Below are positions 53,089-62,392 of a stretch of 64,000 bases of DNA, piece by piece (the stretch's first letter is position 1; each line of letters opens with the position of its first letter). A program made the position numbers and the translations under genes. The stretch lies in assembly GCF_011751945.2 (NCBI RefSeq), contig NZ_CP064951.1, positions 186,001 to 250,000 of the forward strand. Direction: 5' to 3'. The notes under the pieces were generated by a model. It was not told the origin of the DNA. It did no database searches and saw only the letters and a program-made list of their open reading frames with translations. This DNA comes from Actinomyces sp. zg-332. Its GTDB lineage: Bacteria; Actinomycetota; Actinomycetes; Actinomycetales; Actinomycetaceae.

Positions 53089-53853
53089 TCATAATGTGGA
53101 CTGGGTGTTGTCTGCTTTGTTATCAATTAGTTCATTTTCGTACGCAAAAATAACTGCTTGTATTCTATCTCTTAACCCGAGTTTAGACAGTATATTCGAA
53201 ACGTGCGTTTTTACTGTAGGTGTTGAGACATATAACTGTTCAGCGATTTCGGCATTATTATAGCCGTGTGCGACAAGTTTTAGTACTTCAATTTCGCGTG
53301 TGGTAAGTTCTCTTAGTAAGTGGCTAGATAAATCTGATGTACTTTGTTTGGTTAGTAGGGTACTAGTCTCATCATTAGCAGTTTTAGCAGGAGTTTGAGG
53401 TGATGTGCTTTCGGGTAGCTTATTAGCAAATAGTTCAAGCATTTTCTTAGTAATTTTAGGTGATATGCTGGCATCACCTCCTGCTACTGATCTAATTGCC
53501 TCGACGAGTTGCTCAGGAAGCGCATCTTTGGATAAGAAACCACTTGCTCCTACACGTAAAGCAGCAAAAGCATACTCTTCAATATCGAATGTTGTTAAAA
53601 CTAGTACTTTGGTTTCTGGGAAGTTTTGGGCGATTTGTTCCGTAGCTTCTATGCCATTCATATTAGGCATACGTACATCCATCAATACAATATCTGGTCT
53701 CAATGCACTAACTTGATTCAGAGCTATTTGACCGTCATTTGCTTCTCCAACGACTTCAATGTCATCTTGTGCTGATAAAACCATAGAAAATCCCATACGT
53801 ACTAACGGCTGGTCATCAACAATTAGTACTTTTATTAGCTTGGTGCCATCCAT
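53089..53853 (-). CDS. NarL/FixJ-type response regulator
   Basis: 254 residues. The receiver domain (1-120) has VLIVDDQPLVR, the phospho-acceptor Asp in PDIVLMDVRMP, and the switch Thr and Lys (VLVLTTF, LSKDALP). After a ~30-residue linker, the LuxR-type DNA-binding domain reads LTTREIEVLKLVAHGYNNAE ... PTVKTHVSNILSKLGLRDR. The start codon overlaps the end of the upstream kinase gene by 19 bp, a sign of translational coupling. The stop lies in a small hairpin (53078-53092) followed on the minus strand by a T-rich stretch. Confidence 0.94.
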   Translation of the reverse strand: MDGTKLIKVLIVDDQPLVRMGFSMVLSAQDDIEVVGEANDGQIALNQVSALRPDIVLMDVRMPNMNGIEATEQIAQNFPETKVLVLTTFDIEEYAFAALRVGASGFLSKDALPEQLVEAIRSVAGGDASISPKITKKMLELFANKLPESTSPQTPAKTANDETSTLLTKQSTSDLSSHLLRELTTREIEVLKLVAHGYNNAEIAEQLYVSTPTVKTHVSNILSKLGLRDRIQAVIFAYENELIDNKADNTQSTL

Positions 53854-55319
53854 GATCCAGATTCTCCTGTCTTATCATTTAAACGTAGGAATGCTTTTAC
53901 TTGCCATCCATTGTCAGTAGGTCCAGCCTGCACATAACCATCATACACAGCGGCACGCTCACGCATACCAATTATACCTTTTCCGCTACCTTTCATTAAA
54001 GAAACGCTAGCTCCAGCTAAGTTCTTTACAACTATGCTTACCCCTCCGTGGAAACGATTTATAGTCACAATCACGCTTGGAGAGAAAGGTGCGTATCTCA
54101 ATATATTTGTCAACGCTTCTTGTAGTATTCTGTATACGGTTAGCCCTAGAGCTGAGTCATTTTCAATTGACGTACCAATATAAGTATACTCTATAGGTAA
54201 GCCAGCATTTTTAAATTCCTCTATTAATGATTCAATTGTTAAAGAAGTAGGTTGAGGAGTCAAAGGTGCTTTTTCTTCTTGCTGATTTTCCTCATACTTT
54301 GCTGGAGTTGAATCTTTTGCTACATTTCTAGGATTTTCTAACTTAGGGGAAATCATGCCTTTACTGGTTTGTAATTTAGTTTTTTTAGGAATAATTTGGT
54401 TCAATCCGCTTGTTGAAGTTTGAGTATTAAGCTCATTCGTAAGTTCTTCTATTTCTTCTTTATTTATCTGTGTATTTTCTCGTAATATACCAACTACTCG
54501 TCTAGTTTCAGCTAAAGCTGAGCGTCCAGTTTGGGCTATTTGATTTATTGCTTGCTTAGCTAGTTGTGGATTTTTTTCAATCATTGCTTCAGCACCATCA
54601 GCCATTGTTATCACTATTGCTAGAGAGTGAGCCACAATATCGTGCATTTCGCGTGCAATACGAGTGCGTTCGGCTGAAATAATTAACTGTTCATGTTGTT
54701 TTCGTTCTAGCTCAAGCTGTTTATTTAGGTGTTCCAGCTGAATTATTCTAGAACTATGGAACTGCACAGTAGAACCGACTAGTGTAGCAATTATAAAGAT
54801 AGTTATATTTATCACTAGAGGTGAAATATTGTTTAGTAGTGAATTGTTTATTAGTACTTCTAAGGAAACTACTATTGTAGATACTATAGTGGTGCAGAAA
54901 AAAGTTGTTTTCAATGAACATTTTGTCCCAATAGTATACAAAAGAATAGACAGCGCAATTGGTTCCAACATTGAGTTAAAAGTCAGTAAAGGTAAAGTAT
55001 TGGGATCAAATGGAGAATTTTTTATTACAAGTATTTGTATGATTGTAAGAATTGAGGATGTAGTTATAGCTATGGCTAAAACTGGAACAGGATATTTGTT
55101 TCTAAAGAAAATAGATAACGTCATTAAAGCCATATTTATGAAAGTAAAGTAAAAAATATGTTTTTCTTGTTGTATATGATAAATCTGCATAAGTTGAATT
55201 ACACAGAACACTACATACAAAATGGTGACGAGAAATTCCATTAAAGCCGTATGTTTTTTACGAAAGGCATAGTAGGAGTTAAGAGATAAAAGATTTTTCA
55301 TTTTCTTTTGTGTATTCAT
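53835..55319 (-). CDS. NarL-system sensor histidine kinase (HisKA_3 type)
   Basis: 494 residues. About six hydrophobic segments fill residues 20-195; the signal is unknown. The HisKA_3 dimerisation domain has ERTRIAREMHDIVAHSLAIV with the phospho-acceptor His. The ATPase domain follows after an unusually long polar linker (~residues 285-350): QEALTNILRYA (N box) and GKGIIGMRERAAVYDG (G box). The target genes cannot be read from sequence. AGGA lies about 10 bp before ATG 55319. Operon with the downstream response regulator. Confidence 0.93.
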   Translation of the reverse strand: MNTQKKMKNLLSLNSYYAFRKKHTALMEFLVTILYVVFCVIQLMQIYHIQQEKHIFYFTFINMALMTLSIFFRNKYPVPVLAIAITTSSILTIIQILVIKNSPFDPNTLPLLTFNSMLEPIALSILLYTIGTKCSLKTTFFCTTIVSTIVVSLEVLINNSLLNNISPLVINITIFIIATLVGSTVQFHSSRIIQLEHLNKQLELERKQHEQLIISAERTRIAREMHDIVAHSLAIVITMADGAEAMIEKNPQLAKQAINQIAQTGRSALAETRRVVGILRENTQINKEEIEELTNELNTQTSTSGLNQIIPKKTKLQTSKGMISPKLENPRNVAKDSTPAKYEENQQEEKAPLTPQPTSLTIESLIEEFKNAGLPIEYTYIGTSIENDSALGLTVYRILQEALTNILRYAPFSPSVIVTINRFHGGVSIVVKNLAGASVSLMKGSGKGIIGMRERAAVYDGYVQAGPTDNGWQVKAFLRLNDKTGESGSWMAPS

Positions 55320-55400
55320 CTTTATCGTTTCCTAGTGTGAATCTACTACGTCTTAGGGATTAGCTACCTTTTAAATCATACCTTAGAATGATTACTTTCC

Positions 55401-55520
55401 TATAATGCTTTTTATTAGTATATCTGTATAAGCCTTTTATATGTTTTTAGTGTATATGAAAGAAGTAGACGTGTTATCGTGTCGGTCCATAAAGCCATAA
55501 TGTATGGGCCGACATTTTTA
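55401..55520 (+). ncRNA. Possible small RNA ending at an orphan terminator
   Basis: A strong intrinsic terminator (TGTCGGTCCATA 55480-55491, TATGGGCCGACA 55503-55514, then TTTTTAT) points along the plus strand, but no plus-strand gene precedes it; the only upstream gene runs the other way. A good -10 box, TATAAT, lies at 55401-55406, so a transcript of roughly 110 nt (about 55413-55520) could exist. It could also be an attenuator in the leader of the Bax-inhibitor-like gene at 55628. Confidence 0.4.
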
Positions 55521-55627
55521 TGGAGTTATAAAAGTTTATTGATATTATTAAAAATTTAGAAATAACTAGATGTATATAACTGTTATAATATTTATAAATG
55601 TGCTCATTTATGGAAAGGATAGTGAGT

Positions 55628-56530
55628 ATGCAGAATCCAGTTTTTTCAAAAAACTCTAATTTTGTTAAAGAAACAAATACAACTCCTGCTGGATATCCTA
55701 CAATGCCAGGTTATGATGTAAATACTTCATATTCTAATGAAAATAAAGGATATAGTCAGTCTGCTCCTTCATCTATAGATGAAGCTTCTCGCTTTGATAA
55801 AATAAAAGATAGCTACTATCAAGCTTCTGCTGATTCAGTAGATACTAATAGAATGACTTATGATGATGTCATTGTTAAAACAGGTATAGTCTTTGCTTTA
55901 TTGCTAGTTTCTGCTGCTGCTAGTTGGTATGTTGCTTTGAATATTCCTAGTGCATCAGGGATTTTTGTAGTTGGTGTAATAGGGGCTTTTATTCTAGGAA
56001 TAATAAATTCTTTCAAGAAAGAACCTTCACCACTTTTAATTAGTGCTTATTCCATATTTGAAGGTGTTGCGCTAGGTGGAATTTCAGCTTTCTTCGAAAT
56101 GAGATACCCAGGAATTGTTTCTACAGCAGTACTAGCCACATTGGTTACTTTTGCTGTTTGCTTGGGATTATACAAGACTAGTATTGTCAGAGTGAACGCT
56201 CGTTTTAAGAAAATTTTAATTATTGGTCTAGTTTCATATTTAGTATTCATAGCTGTTAATTTCTTATTGACAATATTTGGTGTATTGGGTGCTGGAGGTT
56301 TAAGATCAGTAACAGTTGCTGGTATTCCACTAGGAATCGCTATCGGTTTAATTGCTGTCTTATTAGCTTCTATGTCTTTGATTAGTGATTTTGATTTTAT
56401 CCAAAAAGGTGTTGAATCAGGTATTCCATCTAAGTATGCGTGGACTGCAGCTTTTGGTTTGCTTGTAACATTGGTATGGTTATATTTGGAATTCTTGCGT
56501 TTAGCAAGTTATTTCTACGATAGTGAATAA
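55628..56530 (+). CDS. Bax inhibitor-1 / YccA family membrane protein
   Basis: ATG 55628 has AAAGGA 8 bp upstream; an in-frame ATG at 55598 lacks a site. 300 residues. The first ~75 are polar and Ser/Asn-rich, followed by seven membrane helices in the actinobacterial YccA-like pattern (FVVGVIGAFILGI, EGVALGGISAFFEMRYPGIV, ASMSLISDFDFIQKGVE, KYAWTAAFGLLVTLVWLYLE). The paired Asp region fits the BI-1 calcium-leak pH sensor. The role in bacteria is not settled. An FKBP gene follows 11 bp later. Confidence 0.88.
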   Translation: MQNPVFSKNSNFVKETNTTPAGYPTMPGYDVNTSYSNENKGYSQSAPSSIDEASRFDKIKDSYYQASADSVDTNRMTYDDVIVKTGIVFALLLVSAAASWYVALNIPSASGIFVVGVIGAFILGIINSFKKEPSPLLISAYSIFEGVALGGISAFFEMRYPGIVSTAVLATLVTFAVCLGLYKTSIVRVNARFKKILIIGLVSYLVFIAVNFLLTIFGVLGAGGLRSVTVAGIPLGIAIGLIAVLLASMSLISDFDFIQKGVESGIPSKYAWTAAFGLLVTLVWLYLEFLRLASYFYDSE

Positions 56531-56541
56531 GTTAGGCAAAT

Positions 56542-56943
56542 ATGAATAAGTATGTAAAAGTTACTGGTGAATTCGGTGAAAAACCACAGATTGAATTTTT
56601 GGTTGACGAACTTCCAGATGAACTAATAGTTGAAACACTTTCAGAAGGTGAAGGGGTTTATATTGAACCATCACAAGTAGTTGCTTTTGACTATTTAGGT
56701 GCTGTATTTGGTGGGGAAGAATTTGACAATTCTTTCGACAGAGGTCAGCCTTTGGTAACACCAGTGGGTGTAGGACACTTGATTCGTGGATGGGATATCG
56801 GTTTACTTGAACAACGAGTTGGTTCTCGTGTGTTGCTAATTATTCCTCCAAGGCTAGGATATGGAGAAGATGGTGTACCGCAAGCTGGTATTCCAGGAAA
56901 TGCTTCACTAGTCTTTGTTACAGATATTGTTTCTATAATGTAA
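56542..56943 (+). CDS. FKBP-type peptidyl-prolyl cis-trans isomerase
   Basis: 133 residues without a signal peptide. FKBP core: FDYLGAVFGGEEFDNSFDRG, VGHLIRGWDIGLLEQRVGSR, LIIPPRLGYGEDG and the final SLVFVTDIVSI. The active-site aromatic and Asp residues are present. It speeds proline isomerisation in protein folding. Co-transcribed with the preceding membrane protein gene and ended by a strong terminator. Confidence 0.92.
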   Translation: MNKYVKVTGEFGEKPQIEFLVDELPDELIVETLSEGEGVYIEPSQVVAFDYLGAVFGGEEFDNSFDRGQPLVTPVGVGHLIRGWDIGLLEQRVGSRVLLIIPPRLGYGEDGVPQAGIPGNASLVFVTDIVSIM

Positions 56944-56949
56944 TACATT

Positions 56950-56991
56950 AAATATTTTTGGGGGACTTATAAAAGTCCCCCAAAAATATTT
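56950..56991. terminator. Bidirectional terminator between FKBP and greA genes
   Basis: A perfect 19-bp stem with arms 56950-56968 and 56973-56991 (core TTTTTGGGGGACTT / AAGTCCCCCAAAAA) lies between convergent genes. Confidence 0.93.
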
Positions 56992-57002
56992 AACGCTCTT
57001 GT

Positions 57003-57482
57003 TTATCCTACAAATGGTTTAGCGTCTAGAATTTCGACTTCGAATTCTTTACCATTAGGTGCTTTAAATAAGACTTTATCACCAATCTTTTTACCATTTA
57101 TGGCTTTTCCTAATGGGGCTTCAGGGGAGTAAACATCCAAGTCTAATCCTTCACCAGATTCACGAGCTCCCAATAGGAAAGATATTTCTCTTCCTGCTAA
57201 ATTAGCGGTAACTACCATTCCAGGTTCTACGACACCATCATCTTCTGGAATTTCACCTACCTCGCAGTCTCGTAATAATGCTTCTAATTGAACTATACGT
57301 GCTTCATTTAGGCCTTGTTCTTCACGAGCAGCGTGGTATCCGCCATTTTCTTTTAAATCGCCTTCTTGACGTGCTTCATCAATTTTGTTAGCGATTTCAA
57401 CACGTAAAGGACCTTTTCTTTCATCTAGTTCTTTTTTTAGACGATCGTATGCTTCACGTGTGAGCCATGTTGATTCAGACAT
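57003..57482 (-). CDS. greA: Transcription elongation factor GreA
   Basis: 159 residues. The N-terminal coiled coil carries the catalytic acidic tip (DEARQEGDLKENGGYHAARE) that enters the RNA polymerase channel and triggers cleavage of backtracked RNA. The C-terminal FKBP-like domain includes SPEAPLGKAINGKKIGDKV. AAGGAG lies 8 bp before ATG 57482. Standalone gene. Confidence 0.96.
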   Translation of the reverse strand: MSESTWLTREAYDRLKKELDERKGPLRVEIANKIDEARQEGDLKENGGYHAAREEQGLNEARIVQLEALLRDCEVGEIPEDDGVVEPGMVVTANLAGREISFLLGARESGEGLDLDVYSPEAPLGKAINGKKIGDKVLFKAPNGKEFEVEILDAKPFVG

Positions 57483-57648
57483 GTTACTTACTCCTTATAT
57501 TCCTATGTTGTCAAGAAGTTGTGTATCGTAATATGTTACCCTATTTATTTATATATATAAATAATCATTTCTAATTTCGTGTATTTGGGTTGTTATAAGA
57601 TATTTATAGTTTTAGTATATTTATAGTTGTTTTATACAGAGGATTAAA

Positions 57649-58410
57649 TTGCGTAATTTACTTTATGGTATTTATCAGAAAAATCTGGAAAGACTTCTTT
57701 TTGCTGAGCCTTCCCATATTCCTCACCACATAGGTGTTATTTTAGATGGTAACCGTCGCTGGGCTAAATCTGTTGGCGAGAATGTGAGTTTTGGTCACCA
57801 AAAAGGTGCTGATAAAGTTTTTGAACTTTTGGATTGGTGCGGAAGGTTTGATGTAAAAGTTGTTACTCTATGGATGTTATCTACTGATAATCTTAAGCGT
57901 ACCTCACAAGAATTATCTGGCTTATTTGAAATTATTGTAAACACTGTTGAACGTATTGCTAATTCTAGGAAGTGGAAAATACGTATAGTAGGAGCCTTGG
58001 AATTATTGCCTGAAAACGTTGTAAATAGGTTAATGAAAGCGCAAAATGACACTGATCACATTACTGGAATTGAAGTAAATATTGCTGTTGGCTATGGCGG
58101 TCGTCAAGAAATATTAGATGCTTTTAAATCTTATATGAGTGCTAATCAAAACGAGGGTACTTCATATGAAGATGCTTTGGCAAGTTTGAGCATAGAAAAT
58201 ATTGATGAGCACTTGTATACTGCTGGTCAGCCTCACCCTGATTTAGTTATACGTACTTCAGGGGAACAACGTTTGTCTGGTTTCTTATTGTGGCAATCAG
58301 CTCAGTCTGAATTTTACTTTTGTGAAACGTATTGGCCATCTTTTAGATATGTTGACTTTTTACGAGCTTTACGTGATTATGCGCAGAGAGATAGACGTAT
58401 GGGTAAATAA
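57649..58410 (+). CDS. uppS: Isoprenyl (undecaprenyl-type) diphosphate synthase
   Basis: 253 residues from a TTG start with AGAGGA 7 bp upstream. Cis-prenyltransferase motifs: HHIGVILDGNRRWAKSVG with the catalytic Asp, GHQKGADKVFELLDWC, LWMLSTDNLKR, VIRTSGEQRLSGFLLWQSAQ and the C-terminal FRALRDYAQRDRR. It builds the polyprenyl carrier lipid for peptidoglycan and other wall polymers. Standalone between convergent genes. Confidence 0.95.
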   Translation: MRNLLYGIYQKNLERLLFAEPSHIPHHIGVILDGNRRWAKSVGENVSFGHQKGADKVFELLDWCGRFDVKVVTLWMLSTDNLKRTSQELSGLFEIIVNTVERIANSRKWKIRIVGALELLPENVVNRLMKAQNDTDHITGIEVNIAVGYGGRQEILDAFKSYMSANQNEGTSYEDALASLSIENIDEHLYTAGQPHPDLVIRTSGEQRLSGFLLWQSAQSEFYFCETYWPSFRYVDFLRALRDYAQRDRRMGK

Positions 58411-58674
58411 TAACTTTTGGTATTATAAATTTATAAAATATATATTGAATTGTTGACATATTGATTTTTAATATTGGGACATATAACAATTCCTATACCA
58501 ATTTCTACAAGAAAAACTCATAACATTTATGGTTTTACGTAAAGTATATGTTGTAAAAATAAACTTATTCTAATGGTCGTATTATAAGTGCTTAGTTGAA
58601 ACATATATAAGTGTCGCATTATGTAATTTATTCAAAAGCTACAATGGATAATACTAACCTGTGAGTATAAGTAT
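58411..58674. other. Intergenic region between convergent uppS and PfkB genes
   Basis: 264 bp, AT-rich, with no gene and no clear terminator hairpin. Confidence 0.45.
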
Positions 58675-59610
58675 TTACTGTACATCTAAGTTAATTACTT
58701 CATGTAAATACGGTAAATCAGCTCCATGTCTAGAAACTGTTATAGCTGCAATCTTTGAAGCGTGGACAATAATGGTATCAAGAGTTTTCTCATCTATGGA
58801 GGCTAATTTTTGTCTGTTAGAAGCCCCTAGTAAACTATGATCCCATAACCCGTTTATTATTCCAGCCATGAAAGAATCACCAGCACCTACTGTATCTACT
58901 AATTTAGTAGCTAAAGTCGGATAGTTTTTCTCTATACCAGATTTTGTGCAGACCCACACACCTTTTTCAGCACGAGTTATAGCGACAATTTTTACGCCTT
59001 TTTCAAGTAATGACTTTGCAAACTCTTGATAATTTTTCTCAGGTTCAAGCCACTTTACATCTTCATCAGAAGCTTTCACCACATCTACTTTGCTAATTAT
59101 ATCCATTATGTGGTCATATACGTTTTCTCGTTCACCCATTATACTAGGTCGTATATTTGGGTCGTAAGTCAGTGTGCTGTATTTGCTGTAGTCTTGTAAT
59201 AGTTCTAGTACTGTTTTTGCGCCAGGTAAAAGGGTAGCTCCTATGGAACCAGTATGTATTACTAATAAATTATCAATTTTAGGCTTTATAGGATCCCATT
59301 GTATTTTGAATTCGTAACTGGCATTCGAGTGTTCATCGAGCGTGGCTTTAGCAGTAGAAGTCCAGCTCGCTTCACTACAGCCTTCAGTTAGTTTTACTTT
59401 ACTTTCTTGTAAATAATCTTCAATAAATTTTCCGTGTGAGTCTTTGCCAATCCAAGCAGTTAGGTTAACGTTTTTGCCTAATCGTCCTAAGCCTAATGCT
59501 ACATTTGCTGGAGATCCTCCACATACCTCTTTAGCTGGTTTATTATGCGAAATAACTATATCGACGAGTGCTTCTCCGATAATTAATGCTTCTTCTTGAG
59601 TATTTGACAT
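58675..59610 (-). CDS. PfkB-family carbohydrate kinase (fructokinase-like)
   Basis: 311 residues of the ribokinase fold. N-terminal GEALVDIVISH and CGGSPANVALGLGRLGKNVN; the C-terminal signature DTVGAGDSFMAGII holds the catalytic Asp and anion hole. The closest subfamily by eye is fructokinase, but other sugars are possible. AGAGG precedes ATG 59610. The gene follows xseB by 18 bp on the same strand, so it is read with the exonuclease VII genes. Confidence 0.9.
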   Translation of the reverse strand: MSNTQEEALIIGEALVDIVISHNKPAKEVCGGSPANVALGLGRLGKNVNLTAWIGKDSHGKFIEDYLQESKVKLTEGCSEASWTSTAKATLDEHSNASYEFKIQWDPIKPKIDNLLVIHTGSIGATLLPGAKTVLELLQDYSKYSTLTYDPNIRPSIMGERENVYDHIMDIISKVDVVKASDEDVKWLEPEKNYQEFAKSLLEKGVKIVAITRAEKGVWVCTKSGIEKNYPTLATKLVDTVGAGDSFMAGIINGLWDHSLLGASNRQKLASIDEKTLDTIIVHASKIAAITVSRHGADLPYLHEVINLDVQ

Positions 59611-59628
59611 ATTTGCCTCTAGGTCGAG

Positions 59629-59868
59629 TCACTGTTCAGACTGTTCAGATTGTTGATTTAGCTTTTCTTCAACTTCATTATGGTATTTTTCTAGAAAAGC
59701 TCTGCATTGAGTTACTAATGTTTCTCCTCTTTTCCATAAATCCATTGAAGTTTGCAAGTCTAAATTGCCATTTTCTAATTTATTGACTATTGCTATAAGC
59801 TCTTCTCTTGCTTTTTCATAAGTGAAGTTATTTTCTTGTGAATCACTATTAAGTTCTTGGTCATTCAT
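59629..59868 (-). CDS. xseB: Exodeoxyribonuclease VII small subunit
   Basis: 79 residues: FTYEKAREELIAIVNKLENG and LDLQTSMDLWKRGETLVTQC match XseB, which coils around XseA in the exonuclease VII complex for single-stranded DNA. The start codon overlaps the xseA stop by one base (TAATG), and GGAGG lies just upstream, so translation is coupled. Confidence 0.95.
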   Translation of the reverse strand: MNDQELNSDSQENNFTYEKAREELIAIVNKLENGNLDLQTSMDLWKRGETLVTQCRAFLEKYHNEVEEKLNQQSEQSEQ

Positions 59869-61109
59869 TACTTTTCCTCCGTAGAAGTAACTTGGGCTTT
59901 GGCAGTGCCGTCTACCAAATGTAGCTCAATGTTTCCTGCTGATTGTATATCTTTTATAGATTTTAGTATTTTTCCACTAGAATCTGTTGTAATTGAATAT
60001 CCGCGTTCCATTGTGTGTTTTGGAGATAATGCTTGAACTTTTGAATCTAATGCTAATATTATTTGATTTTGGGTTTGTAAATGTTTTTGTGCCAACACAC
60101 GTAAATTATAAGCGTATTGTTTTAGTGTAGTTTCATGCTTTTCTATTACTGTTGCAGGATTTAATAAACTCGGCCTGTTAACGTAATTTTCAAAATTTTG
60201 TTTTTCTCTGACAATAAGATTTTTTACTTTACTAGCCATAAAGCTCTGAGATTGATTGATTAGATTAATTTCTTCATCGTAACTAGGTACAACTTTTATT
60301 GCGGCGTCAGTTGGAGTAGAAGCCCTATAGTCAGCAACAAAATCTAGTAGAGGACAGTCTGTTTCGTGTCCTATTGCTGAAATAACTGGTTTTTTACAGT
60401 CAGCTACTGCACGCACAAGCACTTCATCAGAAAAGGGTAGTAAATGCTCTACACTTCCTCCACCTCTGGCGATTATTATTACGTCTACTTCGTCAATTGT
60501 TTCTAGCTCTCTGAGGGCAGCTAATACTTCTGTGACACAGCTTTGCCCCTGTACAGCAACTTCTCTTATCTCAAATTCAGCTTTCCAGCGCAAAGTTGAA
60601 TTTTCTATAACGTCATATTTTGCTTTAGCTTCACGACCACATATTAAGCCTATACGGTTTGGTATAAAAGGTAGTGGAATTTTACGATCAGCATCAAATA
60701 GTCCCTCAGCAGCAAGAGTCTTGCGTAATTGCTCTACTTTTAATAGAACCTCACCTATACCATCTACTTTGATTTGGTTTATTCTCAGTACTAGGTTTCC
60801 ATTTTTCTTCCAAAAATCTGGGGTAACTAGTGCTGTAATTTTAGAGGATTCCTCTACTTTTACAGGTGAATTATCAAGAGTTTGTGCAAATGCGTATGCT
60901 TGTATTGATGCTTGTTCTTTAAGATCACGAAGTGATATAAAGGCAATGTTTGTGCCGGGACGAAGATTGAACTCTACTACCTCTGCTTCTACCCAAAAAG
61001 ATGGCAACTTTCCTATGTAGTTTTTAATGTTTTCATTTACTCTACTTATAGGCCAAGGCGTTTGAGGTGTAGTATCTTCTGCTTTTACTGGTATAATTTT
61101 TTCTTCCAC
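59868..61109 (-). CDS. xseA: Exodeoxyribonuclease VII large subunit
   Basis: 413 residues. An N-terminal OB-fold (PISRVNENIKNYIGKLPSFW) is followed by the catalytic domain with IARGGGSVEHLLPFSDE and GHETDCPLLDFVADYRASTP, then a coiled-coil region and the terminal MERGYSITTDSSGKIL motif. Degrades single-stranded DNA from both ends in repair. No clear ribosome-binding site precedes ATG 61109. ispH lies divergently 51 bp away. Confidence 0.95.
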   Translation of the reverse strand: MEEKIIPVKAEDTTPQTPWPISRVNENIKNYIGKLPSFWVEAEVVEFNLRPGTNIAFISLRDLKEQASIQAYAFAQTLDNSPVKVEESSKITALVTPDFWKKNGNLVLRINQIKVDGIGEVLLKVEQLRKTLAAEGLFDADRKIPLPFIPNRIGLICGREAKAKYDVIENSTLRWKAEFEIREVAVQGQSCVTEVLAALRELETIDEVDVIIIARGGGSVEHLLPFSDEVLVRAVADCKKPVISAIGHETDCPLLDFVADYRASTPTDAAIKVVPSYDEEINLINQSQSFMASKVKNLIVREKQNFENYVNRPSLLNPATVIEKHETTLKQYAYNLRVLAQKHLQTQNQIILALDSKVQALSPKHTMERGYSITTDSSGKILKSIKDIQSAGNIELHLVDGTAKAQVTSTEEK

Positions 61110-61160
61110 ATATTAACTTTGCCATTTATATTTAATATTATCTAGTCTAGCGGGGGTATT

Positions 61161-62168
61161 GTGGACACTTCAAAGAAAGTTTTTTTAGCTGCTCCTCGTG
61201 GTTATTGCGCAGGAGTCGATAGAGCTGTTGATGCTGTTGAAAAAGCATTGAAACTGTATGGTGCCCCTATTTATGTGCGTAAAGAAATTGTGCATAATAA
61301 ATTCGTTGTGGAATCTTTGCGTGAAAAAGGGGCTATTTTTGTTGAAGAGACTGATGAGGTTCCACAAGGAGCTAGGGTTGTTTTTTCAGCACATGGGGTT
61401 TCTCCACAAGTACATGTGCAAGCTGAACATAGGAAGTTACTAACTATTGACGCTACCTGTCCTTTAGTTACCAAGGTACATCGTGAAGCGATCAGATTCG
61501 CTAAAGCTGATCACGATATTATTCTCATAGGGCACAAAGGACATGAAGAAGTTGAAGGAACTCAAGGGGAAGCTCCTGACCATATTCAAGTAGTTAGTTC
61601 TGAAGAAGAAATAGAAAACTTAGTTGTAAGAGACGAAAATAAAGTGGTGTGGATTTCTCAGACAACTCTATCAGTAGACGAAACTAACGAGTTGGTGGAA
61701 AAGTTACGAAATCGTTTCCCTAATCTTATAGATCCACCCAGCTGTGATATTTGTTATGCGACTTCTAATAGACAGATGGCTGTTAAAGAAATTGCTCGTA
61801 AATGTGATGTTTTGATTGTTGTAGGCTCTTCTAATTCTTCTAATTCTGTGCGTCTAGTAGAAGTTGGTAAAGAAGCAGGAGTAGAGTTTGCTTACCGTAT
61901 TGATAAAGCTAGCGAAGTTGATCCAGTTTGGATTGAAAATGCTATGTCTATAGGGGTTACTTCAGGGGCGTCTGTGCCTGAAATTTTAGTTCAAGACTTA
62001 CTTAGTTTGCTTGCTGAGTATGGTTTTAAAGATGTAGAAACTCTTGAGTGTGCTGAAGAAAAAATGACTTTTTCTTTGCCTAAGAACTTACAGTCTGATT
62101 TAAAAGCTGCAGGTAGTAATGATCCTAAATTATTCCGTAAGAGCTCTACACGGAATGTTTCACAGTAA
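61161..62168 (+). CDS. ispH: 4-hydroxy-3-methylbut-2-enyl diphosphate reductase
   Basis: 335 residues from a GTG start (GGGGG 5-6 bp upstream). An iron-sulfur enzyme, the last step of the MEP pathway, making IPP and DMAPP. The three cluster cysteines are in [26 protein letters not shown] and [37 protein letters not shown] and [14 protein letters not shown] are also typical. Divergent from xseA, the usual actinobacterial neighbour. Confidence 0.96.
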   Translation: MDTSKKVFLAAPRGYCAGVDRAVDAVEKALKLYGAPIYVRKEIVHNKFVVESLREKGAIFVEETDEVPQGARVVFSAHGVSPQVHVQAEHRKLLTIDATCPLVTKVHREAIRFAKADHDIILIGHKGHEEVEGTQGEAPDHIQVVSSEEEIENLVVRDENKVVWISQTTLSVDETNELVEKLRNRFPNLIDPPSCDICYATSNRQMAVKEIARKCDVLIVVGSSNSSNSVRLVEVGKEAGVEFAYRIDKASEVDPVWIENAMSIGVTSGASVPEILVQDLLSLLAEYGFKDVETLECAEEKMTFSLPKNLQSDLKAAGSNDPKLFRKSSTRNVSQ

Positions 62169-62392
62169 ATGAGTGCGTTATTTACAGCTATCTAGATGCA
62201 GGAAAAGTGGGTAAATTTTGATTCTAAGCATTTGAAATGTAAATATTTTGTTACTTTGTGAGAGCTATTTGATTATTTGAAAAGGTTTTTATTTCTTTAA
62301 TACCATTTGTTTATACTACAATTGTTGATTTTTCTTGCCATAGTTTGTATCGTGTTTTAGTATCTATATTTATTTATATGTAAGTAGGAATT

